Shown: piece by piece, positions 25,907 to 34,927 of the stretch
How positions within the stretch are numbered: the stretch's first letter is position 1
Layout: the number at the start of each line of letters is the position of its first letter
DNA from: Bacteroidia bacterium
GTDB lineage: Bacteria > Bacteroidota > Bacteroidia > Cytophagales > Cyclobacteriaceae
Direction of reading: 5' to 3'
NCBI GenBank assembly: GCA_030425425.1
Contig: JAUIAO010000018.1
Coordinates: forward strand, 1 to 64,000
Length of the DNA stretch: 64,000 nucleotides
Notes under the pieces: model-generated
Seen by the model: only the letters and a program-made list of their open reading frames with translations
The model's database searches: none
What the model was told of the DNA's origin: nothing
Translations under genes and position numbers: made by a program

Positions 25907-26979
25907 TACTGAAGATGTTTTAAAAAATGTTCATGGGCACTATTGGCCCACTTTTGAAATTTGTCTTTCACCGGCTGATGATTGGAAAGGTAATGATACA
26001 GCTTTTCCATATCAAAATGTGTACTCGAAATACCTGCACCCGCTTTCTCTCCATCTATCGCATTACAGGCCTGCTCATAATGGCCTTCCACAGGCACCAT
26101 GAGCACCGGTTTGCCCATATACATAGCTTCGCAAACAGACTCAAATCCAGCTGTGGTGACATAAGCTTTACAGCTCGCCATTTTCTCGATGAAAAGCTCA
26201 TCATCCAGCTGATGAAAGGTAAGGTTTTCATCTATTTGGTAAGGGTTAGGTTTGTCTTTCATGTCCCAGAAGCAGTGAATAGGCTGTTCTGGAAATTTCT
26301 CATGAAAGGCTTCCACTTCCATTCCATACCCTGGATTCACCATATAGGCTAAAAAATGATCGGCTGTGGAGACGGTTATATTCTTGATTTCGTCTCTGAG
26401 CAAAGGTGGTACTACATAGAGCTTTTTCCTTGGCTGGTCCTCAAAGAATTGAAATGAAAGGGCCAGGATTTTGTGCGCTCCCAGACTCGCAATTTTGTTG
26501 CCTATTCGCAGAGAAATTTTATCAAGCTGGCGTTTTGGAGGGAAATCAAATTCAGGATGAGTAATAAGAAACTGATGAGCAATGCTGATGAATTTCGCTT
26601 TGGGGCGCTTTGAGAAATTATAAAGGCCACCCAGAAAATCATAGAAGTTGATGATGAAATCTGGTTCTGTATCATTGACAATTTCGTCTATGCGCTGAAG
26701 AGATTTCTGATATTGTGATGCCTGTAGCAAGGAGTATACAACCGTTCGGAATGGTTTTACAGATTTTTGATTTTTATCTGTAACGAAATTTGGACTGTCG
26801 AGGTGTGATAACGGAGCATTGATTTTGTCCAGAAAAAACTGGGGAATATTACGTCGTTTGCTTTTCCCAACGATCACATGACTGATTTCATGGCCTTCTT
26901 TTCTGAGGATTTTCGAAAGTGACAATGCCTGAGTCATATGACCTCTTCCTTCTCCTTGTATGATGAAAATGTACTTCAC
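25906..26979 (-). CDS. Glycosyltransferase, MurG/MGT-like GT-B
   Basis: This 357-residue protein opens with IFIIQGEGRGHMTQALSLSK, the glycine-rich loop of GT28/GT1-type enzymes, and has the donor-binding C-terminus AYVTTAGFESVCEAMYMGKP followed by VLMVPVEGHYEQACNAIDGE, close to the GG-x-N/T-and-E pattern of MurG-like and monogalactosyldiacylglycerol synthase-like transferases. The central part is divergent. A membrane-lipid or outer-membrane acceptor would fit the fold. It heads a two-gene operon with the kinase-like protein. Confidence 0.75.
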   Translation of the reverse strand: MKYIFIIQGEGRGHMTQALSLSKILRKEGHEISHVIVGKSKRRNIPQFFLDKINAPLSHLDSPNFVTDKNQKSVKPFRTVVYSLLQASQYQKSLQRIDEIVNDTEPDFIINFYDFLGGLYNFSKRPKAKFISIAHQFLITHPEFDFPPKRQLDKISLRIGNKIASLGAHKILALSFQFFEDQPRKKLYVVPPLLRDEIKNITVSTADHFLAYMVNPGYGMEVEAFHEKFPEQPIHCFWDMKDKPNPYQIDENLTFHQLDDELFIEKMASCKAYVTTAGFESVCEAMYMGKPVLMVPVEGHYEQACNAIDGEKAGAGISSTHFDMEKLYHYLSNHQPVKDKFQKWANSAHEHFLKHLQ

Positions 26980-27089
26980 TGTTTACCCTGGTTTAGCATA
27001 TGCCCATTTTTAGAATGTTAAAATTAACATCTGTGATTGTCTCATTAGTGTTTGATGGCACTAAATTCAAGGGCTGGACACCCAGAGGG

Positions 27090-28475
27090 TCAAGTTAGTG
27101 AATTAGTAGAAAATTTCAGTGTAAACTCCGTTCCCTCATTCAGCACAGACTTTACAGCAATAGAACCTTTGTGGTTTCTCATGATTTGCTTTGAAAGGCT
27201 CAATCCTATTCCAGAGCCACTTTTTTTCGTGGTAAAGAATGGAATGAAGATTTTTTTGAGTGCTTCTTCTTCAATTCCGGTTCCATTATCTTTCACGATG
27301 ATCGAAGCTCCACCCTCTGGTCTGATCACTGTCTTAATCCACAGCATTTTAGTCTTGTTTTCTTCTTCGTTTTCTTCCAGAGCCTGGATCGCATTTTTCA
27401 CAATATTGATCAGTACCTGTTCTATTTGTTGCTCATCTATTTCAATGCATAATTCCTCAGGAACATCAAGGTTCAGCTCAACATTACAGTCCTGAATATC
27501 CTGTCTAAGTAGTGTCAATACATGTTCGATCATTTCTCTGACACACACTTTGGATATGTTTGGTAAAGTGATGCGTGTCATGTTGCGGAAATCACTCACG
27601 AATTTGATAAGACTTTCGCTTCTTCTGTGAATGGTGTGTACAGCCATGTGAAAATCGCTGATTTGTTCGTTATCAATTTGGTTGATGTCCTGACCATTCC
27701 CCAACCATTCTTCCATTTCTGACTCCACAGTTCTTGCAAGAGAGGAAATAGGCGTCACGCTATTCATGATTTCATGGGTTAGTACTCTGATGAGGTTTTG
27801 CCATGCTTCCATTTCCTTTTCTTCGAGCTCGCTTTGGATGTTTTGCAAAGAAATCAGCTTGAATTCTTTTCCTCTGAGTGAAAGTTCTATGGCATAAACC
27901 GCGAGTTGGACTTCATCCTCATCTTTTCTGCTGATTTTCAAGAGATCCCTACCTCCGGTTTTAAGCGACCAAAGTGTCTGGATCAATTCATCGTTCACAA
28001 CCTTCAGCTGCCTTACATTTTTTAGGTGCTTGATGCCCAATAGTTGCTTTGCAGTAGTATTGATTATTTGTATTTCACCATCCGGATCAAAAGTAATGAT
28101 CCCTATTCCTACATGCTGAACGATCGTTTTGAGGTATTGATAACTCGCTTCTTTTTCTGCTCGGATTTCGCGAAATTTTTTAATTACGGAATTGAACTCT
28201 GTATACAGCGCATCGAGACTGCTTCCATCTTTGCGATCCGGGTAGGTGTGCGAAAAGTCATCCCATTTGATGCTTTGTAAGAAGCTGATCACTTCTCTAT
28301 TAGATTTCTCCAGGAAATGATACAAGTAGTAACCTTCTATTGAAATCAGGATTAGTACCAATAGTTTGCTGAATGTATAGCTGTCTATGTAAAACAAGTT
28401 TGCAAAGACAAATATGGTCACACCGAGCAGCAGCAGTCTGCCAATTAGTTGGTATTTGAAGTTTTTAAAGTCCAT
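27090..28475 (-). CDS. Sensor histidine kinase (NtrB/AtoS type)
   Basis: A 461-residue membrane kinase. Two adjacent hydrophobic segments within residues 10-55 leave almost no periplasmic loop, so sensing is probably in or below the membrane. A PAS-like domain follows (YLKTIVQHVGIGIITFDPDG). The HisKA box is RVLTHEIMNSVTPISSLART with the phospho-accepting H234; N box QVLINIVKNAIQAL; G1 VKDNGTGI; G2 KKSGSGIGLSLSKQIM. Its first 11 bp overlap the end of the sigma-54 response regulator gene, its obvious partner. Expected targets include the nearby efflux operons. Confidence 0.93.
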   Translation of the reverse strand: MDFKNFKYQLIGRLLLLGVTIFVFANLFYIDSYTFSKLLVLILISIEGYYLYHFLEKSNREVISFLQSIKWDDFSHTYPDRKDGSSLDALYTEFNSVIKKFREIRAEKEASYQYLKTIVQHVGIGIITFDPDGEIQIINTTAKQLLGIKHLKNVRQLKVVNDELIQTLWSLKTGGRDLLKISRKDEDEVQLAVYAIELSLRGKEFKLISLQNIQSELEEKEMEAWQNLIRVLTHEIMNSVTPISSLARTVESEMEEWLGNGQDINQIDNEQISDFHMAVHTIHRRSESLIKFVSDFRNMTRITLPNISKVCVREMIEHVLTLLRQDIQDCNVELNLDVPEELCIEIDEQQIEQVLINIVKNAIQALEENEEENKTKMLWIKTVIRPEGGASIIVKDNGTGIEEEALKKIFIPFFTTKKSGSGIGLSLSKQIMRNHKGSIAVKSVLNEGTEFTLKFSTNSLT

Positions 28476-29844
28476 ATTTCTCCAACCTGCGGTATAGCGA
28501 TGCTCTTGTTAATCCCAGCTCCTTAGCTGCTTTCGAGATATTGCCATTATGTTTATTTACGGCCCTTTGGATTACATTTTTCTCCACATCATCCAGGTTG
28601 AAATTATCTGCCTCTACTGCCGCATTATTCTCTGGTTTTTGGGAGAGGAAAAAGAAGTCATCAGGATTCAAAGTGTCTGTGTCACTCATAATAATCGCAC
28701 GCTCTATGGCATGCTGAAGCTCACGAATGTTGCCTGGCCATGAATATTTTTGAAGCTTTTTGACGGTGCTCGCAGCAATGCTCGAAATCCTTTTTCTGTA
28801 TTTCTGATTATAAACTTTCATGAAATGATCCGCGAGCATTGGTATATCATCCAATCGATCCCTTAGCGGTGGAAGGTGTATTTCTACTGTGTTAATCCTG
28901 TAAAGCAGATCCTGTCTGAATGTATTTTCGCCTACCATTTCATAGACTGGCATGTTAGTGGCGCAGATCAATCGAATATCGATAGATAGGCTTTGATTCG
29001 AACCTATTCTGGTAATTTGTCGGTTTTGTAATGCGGTAAGCAACTTTGATTGTAATGGTAAGCTAAGGTTGCCAATCTCATCCAAAAACAAGGTTCCTTT
29101 GTTGGCGATTTCAAATCGACCTGCACGATCTTCTTTGGCATCCGTAAAAGCCCCTTTTTTATGTCCAAAAAGCTCACTTTCAAAGAGTGATTCAGTGATG
29201 GCACCCATGTCCACCCCGATGAAAACACTGTCTTTTCTCAGAGATTTTTGGTGTATTGCTCTGGCAATCAGCTCTTTTCCTGTTCCGTTTTCTCCCAGAA
29301 TGAGCACGTTGGCATCCGTGCCCGCTACTTTATCGATGATTTTGAATACTTCCTTGATAGCCTGACTCTCACCTATGATATTTTTAAATGCAAGGTTGCT
29401 GTCCTCCTGAAGTTGCTTACTGGTCTGCTTCAGTTGACTCACCTCCTTGAGGGATTTTTTTAGTTTGGCTGCACTGTTCAGGGTGGCGATTAGCTTTTCA
29501 TTTTGCCATGGTTTCAACACAAAATCTGTCGCTCCCGCTTTCAATGCTCTCACTGCCATCTCCACATCTCCAAATGCGGTAATCATCACCACCACAGCTT
29601 GAGGGTCTTTGTCCAGGATCTGTTCCAGCCAGTAGAATCCCTCTTTACCAGAAGTGATGTCCTTACTGAAGTTCATGTCCAGCAATATCAGATCATAACT
29701 GTCATTGTTGAGCAAAAAAGGAATCTTCTTTGGGTTCTTCTCTATGAGCACCTCTTTAGCGTGTTTCTTCAGCAACATTTTAGCTGCTAATAACACATCT
29801 TCGTCATCATCGATTATCAGGATTTTGCCAAGTTCTTTGTCCAC
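28465..29844 (-). CDS. Sigma-54-dependent response regulator (NtrC family)
   Basis: A 459-residue bacterial enhancer-binding protein. The receiver domain carries the acidic pair in LIIDDDED and phospho-acceptor D56 in LILLDMNFS. The AAA+ domain has Walker A GENGTGKELIARAIH, Walker B GTLFLDEIGNL, and a GAFTDA loop in place of the canonical GAFTGA that contacts sigma-54; this variant is frequent in such regulators. The Fis-type HTH is at the end (GNISKAAKELGLTRASLYRR). Transcribed with the histidine kinase. No rpoN gene is in the window. Confidence 0.95.
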   Translation of the reverse strand: MDKELGKILIIDDDEDVLLAAKMLLKKHAKEVLIEKNPKKIPFLLNNDSYDLILLDMNFSKDITSGKEGFYWLEQILDKDPQAVVVMITAFGDVEMAVRALKAGATDFVLKPWQNEKLIATLNSAAKLKKSLKEVSQLKQTSKQLQEDSNLAFKNIIGESQAIKEVFKIIDKVAGTDANVLILGENGTGKELIARAIHQKSLRKDSVFIGVDMGAITESLFESELFGHKKGAFTDAKEDRAGRFEIANKGTLFLDEIGNLSLPLQSKLLTALQNRQITRIGSNQSLSIDIRLICATNMPVYEMVGENTFRQDLLYRINTVEIHLPPLRDRLDDIPMLADHFMKVYNQKYRKRISSIAASTVKKLQKYSWPGNIRELQHAIERAIIMSDTDTLNPDDFFFLSQKPENNAAVEADNFNLDDVEKNVIQRAVNKHNGNISKAAKELGLTRASLYRRLEKYGL

Positions 29845-29889
29845 GGTTATAAAGTTTCGTTTGAATTGCCAGAAATAGTGCCAATAACT

Positions 29890-29923
29890 AAAATGCCCAA
29901 TTCATTAGAATCAGGGACATTTT
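29890..29923. promoter_or_regulatory. Imperfect inverted repeat upstream of the response-regulator gene
   Basis: AAAATGCCC...GGGACATTTT arms flank an inner ATTC-ATTA-GAAT palindrome, 46-79 bp upstream of the regulator ATG. No T-run follows on either strand, so a terminator is unlikely. It may be a protein-binding site, for instance for autoregulation. Confidence 0.3.
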
Positions 29924-29971
29924 GAATTACTAGGTGTTCGTAAATGTACAGTAATTTACTATGAACCGTTC

Positions 29972-31399
29972 TTATTCGTACAGGAATTTGTAAGAGAGAA
30001 ACGGCAAACCAACATCATAAGGTAGTTGTATTTTGAGCTTCTCATATTTCATTTGGGCAGTCAAATACTTGAGCTGTGCCTGTATGAATTTGTCTTGCTG
30101 TATGTTCAGTTTGAACAAATCACTTTCCCCATTCTCTACATTGAAAATCTCTGCATTGAGCAAAATCTCATAATTTCTTGCCAGTTGCTCATATTGATCC
30201 ACTAAAATTTTATTAGTCTCTATACTCGCGTAAGTATTAGTGATCGTTGCCTGGATTTCCTGCTGGATTTGCAGCTTCTCAAAACTCAGGCTTTCCTGAT
30301 ACACTCGTGTTTTCTGAAGATAACCTCTCTCTTTTCGCAGATACAATGGAAATGAAAATTCCATACCTAGTTTATAGGAATCTTCCCAGTCCGGTGTAGC
30401 TAAGCCATCCATATTTATTGGAGCATCTATTAGTGAGTAATTCAGATTAATTTCTGGCTTAAAGCTTTCCTTGTTCCACTTTTCCTGATATTCCAATTGC
30501 TTCAGTTTTGCTGTTAGTTTTTGTATCTCCGGGTGATTGGTTACAGACCAGTTGAGTAATTGGCTAATTCCACTATCTGAAGGATGTACCCAAAGAGGGT
30601 TTTCTTTCATTGGCTTTGCCTTTTCGGAGAGTTCCAGTGGAATATTTCCTTTGCCCCACAGATGGATGGACATACCGAGTCTTGCCTGAATAAGTTCTAA
30701 TTTAGCCTTTTCAAACTCTACACTTCTACTCTGGTAGGTGATCTTTGCCTGCACAGTATCAATCACAGCGGCTTCACCAAAACCATAATCTAATTTCGCT
30801 CTTCTGAATAGCTCTTCGGCAATCTGCATACTTTGAAAGAGCAACTCATATTGTTCTTGTGCAAAATACCAGTCCCAATATGCCTTGCTGATAGACAACA
30901 ATGTTTTGTTAGTCAGTTTTATTTTGTCAGATTCCGCTATGTCAGCAAAGGCTTTTGCTTGTCTGATCATCATCCTCCGTTCATCTATAATCAATCCTTT
31001 GCCAACCGGAATACTAATCCCTGCAGTCATTTGCCAATAATCGCTGGAAGCACTGATATAGTTCTCATTATTTAGCTGGTCACCCTGATATTGATAAAGT
31101 TCTATCTTAGGATCAATTGGAAACCAGACTGGTACTTTTAGTACGCTGTAGAACTTGTCATAATATGTCTTATCCTTTAGCTCTTTTCTGCTGTATGATG
31201 ATTGGATTTTTGGATCCAAAGCACCTTTGGCTGTCAGGAGTTCTGCACGTGCAAACCGATCTTGCAATCCTGCTTGCTGGATGATTGGATGGTTTTCTGA
31301 AGCCCATTCCAGTACTTCAGCCAGAGAAATGTAGGTGCTGTCTTGCGCCCTTGCAGAAAACACAAAAGCAAAGAAAAAAGCAATAGTCGCTACTCTCAT
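29972..31399 (-). CDS. TolC-family outer-membrane channel protein
   Basis: A 475-residue outer-membrane efflux protein with a signal peptide (MRVATIAFFFAFVFSARAQD). Its two internal repeats each contain long coiled-coil helices, for example LFRRAKLDYGFGEAAVIDTV near residue 200 and NYEILLNAEIFNVENGESDL near residue 430, which are recognisable TolC repeat segments. It is the last gene of the tetR-ABC-HlyD-TolC operon; its ATG overlaps the adaptor stop by 4 bp. It should form the exit duct of this exporter. Confidence 0.9.
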   Translation of the reverse strand: MRVATIAFFFAFVFSARAQDSTYISLAEVLEWASENHPIIQQAGLQDRFARAELLTAKGALDPKIQSSYSRKELKDKTYYDKFYSVLKVPVWFPIDPKIELYQYQGDQLNNENYISASSDYWQMTAGISIPVGKGLIIDERRMMIRQAKAFADIAESDKIKLTNKTLLSISKAYWDWYFAQEQYELLFQSMQIAEELFRRAKLDYGFGEAAVIDTVQAKITYQSRSVEFEKAKLELIQARLGMSIHLWGKGNIPLELSEKAKPMKENPLWVHPSDSGISQLLNWSVTNHPEIQKLTAKLKQLEYQEKWNKESFKPEINLNYSLIDAPINMDGLATPDWEDSYKLGMEFSFPLYLRKERGYLQKTRVYQESLSFEKLQIQQEIQATITNTYASIETNKILVDQYEQLARNYEILLNAEIFNVENGESDLFKLNIQQDKFIQAQLKYLTAQMKYEKLKIQLPYDVGLPFLSYKFLYE

Positions 31400-32751
31400 T
31401 TTTTCTTTTTAGCTATTGATATTGATTCACCGTTCTCATAAATGCTAGGAGGGAAGCCGTTGAGCTGTCTCCAAAGCTCAAACCATATAGGCACATCGTT
31501 GAGCATAACCCATCCTTTTATGCCAGATCCCATACGCAGTTTATCGGGCCATGGTTCATCTTCAGGGTCTGGGGCTACTAATATTCTGAAATGCCCTGGT
31601 TTGCTTTCTACTTTATCTATTACCTGTACCACACCACCGAAAGTACCCACCGTGACATTGGGCCAACCAGAAAACTGCAAAGCAGGCCAGCCGTCAAACT
31701 CAATTCTAACTTTTCTACCTTCTGATATAAAAGGAAGATCCATGGCTTTCACATACATCTCAGCTGCTTTATCGTGCGTTTGTGGCATAATGCTCGCCAC
31801 AGCCTCACCCTCTTTGATAGTCTCACCGATACCCGTTTTAATGGCTTTCACTACATATCCCGTTTGCGGGGCAATAATCTGATATTGCTGATTACGGATG
31901 ACCATATTCGAAAATTCATTTCGCATTTTTGTCAGTGATGCTTCAGAGTCAAAAATATCAGCTACCGTGGCGGAAAGATTGGATTGTGATTTGGAAATTT
32001 TGTCCTGATACTCTGCTTCAGTGCCAGCAATGTTTACCTGAGCATTGATCAGTTCGGCCTTACTCTGTAACCACTTATTTTCCGCTGAAATCACTTTTGA
32101 TTGGCTCGCCTGATATTTATTCTGGATTTCCTGAAATTTAGTGAGGGAGATATTACCCGCTTCATATCGCTGTTTGTTCCGTCCAAATACACTTTCGGAG
32201 TTTTGAAAATTGATTTTTTCGGCTTCAAATGCGATACTGTCACTTTGCAATTTGAGCTCAGTTTGTTTCAACTTATTCTTTACTTGTTTCAATTTCACCA
32301 CTCTTGCCTGCTTTATTGCGGATAATTGCGACTCCAGCGCTTTCCGCTTGTTGATTTTCGCCTCTAGTCCGGATTCTTTTGCTTTGATCTGCTGAGAAAG
32401 TCTTTCTAACAGTAGCGGGTCGAAATATTTATCCTTGATTTCTGCAAGAGTTAAAATCGTATCACCTGCATTTACCAGTTGACCTTCACGCACATGCCAT
32501 TTGGAAATTCTACCTGCTATAGCTGTTTCTATTTTTTGTGGTCTGTTTTCTGGGAATAAGGCCGTAAGCTCACCAGTTCCACGAATATTTTGCTGCCAGG
32601 GCAAAAACATGATTAATATCGAGATTCCGATAAATATCATCAGTACTCTGGCGAGTAGTCGCCCAAGACCCGGTGTTTTTAAGGTTCTGAGCGAATAGAA
32701 CTGTCCATCTTCGAACAGGTCGTTGATTTTGTCATCTGATATATTCAACAT
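31396..32751 (-). CDS. HlyD-family periplasmic adaptor
   Basis: A 451-residue membrane-fusion protein. One hydrophobic anchor lies at about residues 30-50 (VLMIFIGISILIMFLPW), followed by a lipoyl half-motif GRISKWHVREGQLVNAGDTI, a long coiled coil (about 115-280, rich in Lys, Gln and Glu), the second lipoyl half (YQIIAPQTGYVVKAIKTGIG) and a beta-barrel region. Length and long hairpin suit a type I secretion adaptor linking the ABC protein to the TolC protein. It overlaps the TolC gene by 4 bp and is 1 bp from the ABC gene. Confidence 0.9.
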   Translation of the reverse strand: MLNISDDKINDLFEDGQFYSLRTLKTPGLGRLLARVLMIFIGISILIMFLPWQQNIRGTGELTALFPENRPQKIETAIAGRISKWHVREGQLVNAGDTILTLAEIKDKYFDPLLLERLSQQIKAKESGLEAKINKRKALESQLSAIKQARVVKLKQVKNKLKQTELKLQSDSIAFEAEKINFQNSESVFGRNKQRYEAGNISLTKFQEIQNKYQASQSKVISAENKWLQSKAELINAQVNIAGTEAEYQDKISKSQSNLSATVADIFDSEASLTKMRNEFSNMVIRNQQYQIIAPQTGYVVKAIKTGIGETIKEGEAVASIMPQTHDKAAEMYVKAMDLPFISEGRKVRIEFDGWPALQFSGWPNVTVGTFGGVVQVIDKVESKPGHFRILVAPDPEDEPWPDKLRMGSGIKGWVMLNDVPIWFELWRQLNGFPPSIYENGESISIAKKKK

Positions 32752-32752
32752 C

Positions 32753-34927
32753 TTAATAAATGTTTTGCACGATTTTTTCGTTTTTAATCAATTCCTCGAA
32801 CGGCATATCAGCTATTATTTCACCTTTATCCATGTAGATCACCCGATCCATAGCTGACATCACCAGAGGATCGTTGGAAACCATGATTACCGTCCAATAT
32901 CTTTTTGGGTTGGTCAACATTTCCATCAGTCTGAGACGTTCGCTCTTTTGGATATTCCCAAAGAAGTCATTCAAAATCAATAATGAAGGATGTTTCGAGA
33001 TGCACCTTGCAAGAATCATCTTATTGGTGAATGATGAGCTGAAACCTTTCCCCGCGCTCAATACTTCTGTGTTGAACCCATTAGGAAGCGAATAAATCTC
33101 TTCAGTCAGCCCCACCTGCTCTATGGCTTCTATGGCATCTTCCATCTTGGCAAAGGGTTTGCCTACCAGAATATTATCAAGGATGCTTCCCTCAAAAATG
33201 TCTTCCTGTGATACGTTCTTTCCGATTTTATCCCTCAAGAAGGTCATATCCAGGTCTCGCATATTGTACCGATTATAGGTGAGTATCCCTTTATAATCAG
33301 TATATATCCCCGCAATCGTGTTTGTAAGGGTGGTTTTTCCAGAATTACTACCTCCTGCAATACAGATTTTCTCTCCTGAGTTGATTTTCAGATTGATGTT
33401 TTTAATTGAGGCTTTTTTCGAATCTGGATAGATGTAATTTAGATCTTTGAGCTCTACAGACAATCCTCTATCTTTTAACACACTGTTTGGAATGTCTATT
33501 CCTCCTGTTTGTTCCAGAGGGAGGTCAGTGACATGAGCAATTTTGTCTACAGCTGTGAGCATGTCATAAACCACATCCATGTACATTATAATCTTTTCCA
33601 CAGAGTTGAGAATCAATATGATGATCACTTCTGAAGCTACAAACTGGCCTAAAGTGATTTCACGGTTTACAACCAGGATAGTTCCTATAATCAACAACCC
33701 TCCAGTGACAATGGCCTTGAATAAAAGGACGTAAGCATATTGATTGATCAATACCTTGAAGTGTGTACTTCTGTTTTTAAGATAGTTATTGACGTTATAA
33801 TCCGTTTTTTTGATCGGAAGTAAAGTGTTTCCTGAAAGTTTGAAAGAATAGAGGGTTCTGGCCATTTCTTCCAGCCAATAAACCACCTTGTATTTATATT
33901 TCGATTCTACTATGGAAGATCTAAGACCTTTTGGGCCAGTAACATAGAAAATCCCAATAAGGATGGAAACCAGTACCAAACCAAAGAAGACAAAGAATGG
34001 GTGATAAAAGGACAGCAGTAAAAGCCCGAAAATTATCTGAATCACACCTGTGGAGAGATCTATGAGCAACTTAGGAAGTCCTTTCTGTAAAGTAAGTACA
34101 TCAAAAAACCTGTTCATAAGCTCCGGCATATGCAGATTTAGGACAGATTCCATTTTGATCCGTGGTACTCGAAATGCAAATTCAAATGCAGCTTTTGTAA
34201 AAACTCGTCTCTGTAAGTATTCCACAATGGTAATCTGAAAAACCTGCAAGATTCCGGTACCTAATACGGCGAGTATCACAAAAGTGATCAGTACATAAAC
34301 CGAACTAAAGACCACCCCGCCACTTATTAATTCAATTGCTGCCTGAATGCCCAGAGGAAGTCCCAAGCTCAATAAACCGATCAGAACAGCATAGACATAA
34401 ACATAGAAAATGTCTTTACGCTCCGCTGATAGCAGTTTATATAATCGATATATAGGAGTAAAGGTCTTTTTACTACTATGGGAGTTATCATCACTTACCA
34501 AACTCTGATAATCGAATACTGATAAGAAAATTACTTCGAGCTTATCAGTGCATGCAAGGTCAAAATCTGTAAGACTATTTCCCTGCCATTTTTCCGTTTC
34601 ATTATCATGAATCCTCTGAAAATAGTATGTACTTCTCTTCTTGGTGATAATGACAGGAGATAGCTCCTTATTTTTTGCAAAAACAATTACCGGGGCTTCA
34701 TGCTCTTTCATGAATTCCAGGAACCTGCTTTCTTTTAGGTGCTTTTCAAGCATGATCATTCCGGAGTTAGTGCCGGACTCAACTAGATCCCTGATAAATT
34801 CAGTTAACTCTTCATTCTCATATTTTCTGTCGAATTTTTCTAATTCGGCAATAGTGTCGCTTTCCAGTTCCAACTTCAGTAGGTCGGCGCATTCCTGTAT
34901 GGTTCTGATTAATTGTTGGTTATTCAT
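32753..34927 (-). CDS. ABC transporter of type I secretion architecture with degenerate ATPase motifs
   Basis: This 724-residue half-transporter has an N-terminal soluble domain (about 1-165) resembling a non-catalytic C39-peptidase-like domain, a membrane domain (about 175-460, starting near FYVYVYAVLIGLLSLGLPLG) and an ATPase domain. Walker A is intact (GGSNSGKTT, K531) and a Q-loop is visible (VSQEDIFEGSI). Other motifs are altered: the LSGGQ region reads AGKGFSSSFTNKMILAR; Walker B reads LLILNDFF, placing Asn at 653 and Asp at 654 where Asp and Glu are usual; the H-loop reads IMVSNDP with N685 for His. The gene is full length, so this is not simple decay. It overlaps tetR by 4 bp. Substrate unknown. 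Confidence 0.85.
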   Translation of the reverse strand: MNNQQLIRTIQECADLLKLELESDTIAELEKFDRKYENEELTEFIRDLVESGTNSGMIMLEKHLKESRFLEFMKEHEAPVIVFAKNKELSPVIITKKRSTYYFQRIHDNETEKWQGNSLTDFDLACTDKLEVIFLSVFDYQSLVSDDNSHSSKKTFTPIYRLYKLLSAERKDIFYVYVYAVLIGLLSLGLPLGIQAAIELISGGVVFSSVYVLITFVILAVLGTGILQVFQITIVEYLQRRVFTKAAFEFAFRVPRIKMESVLNLHMPELMNRFFDVLTLQKGLPKLLIDLSTGVIQIIFGLLLLSFYHPFFVFFGLVLVSILIGIFYVTGPKGLRSSIVESKYKYKVVYWLEEMARTLYSFKLSGNTLLPIKKTDYNVNNYLKNRSTHFKVLINQYAYVLLFKAIVTGGLLIIGTILVVNREITLGQFVASEVIIILILNSVEKIIMYMDVVYDMLTAVDKIAHVTDLPLEQTGGIDIPNSVLKDRGLSVELKDLNYIYPDSKKASIKNINLKINSGEKICIAGGSNSGKTTLTNTIAGIYTDYKGILTYNRYNMRDLDMTFLRDKIGKNVSQEDIFEGSILDNILVGKPFAKMEDAIEAIEQVGLTEEIYSLPNGFNTEVLSAGKGFSSSFTNKMILARCISKHPSLLILNDFFGNIQKSERLRLMEMLTNPKRYWTVIMVSNDPLVMSAMDRVIYMDKGEIIADMPFEELIKNEKIVQNIY

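Noticed and set aside
29867-29885. TTGGCACTATTTCTGGCA upstream of the response-regulator gene as a sigma-54 promoter
   Set aside because: The GG to GC distance is 11 instead of 10 bases, which normally abolishes function; kept only as supporting context in the efflux-regulation finding.
31442-31882. A 146-codon plus-strand frame opposite the HlyD-family gene
   Set aside because: Antisense shadow of the adaptor gene without independent features.
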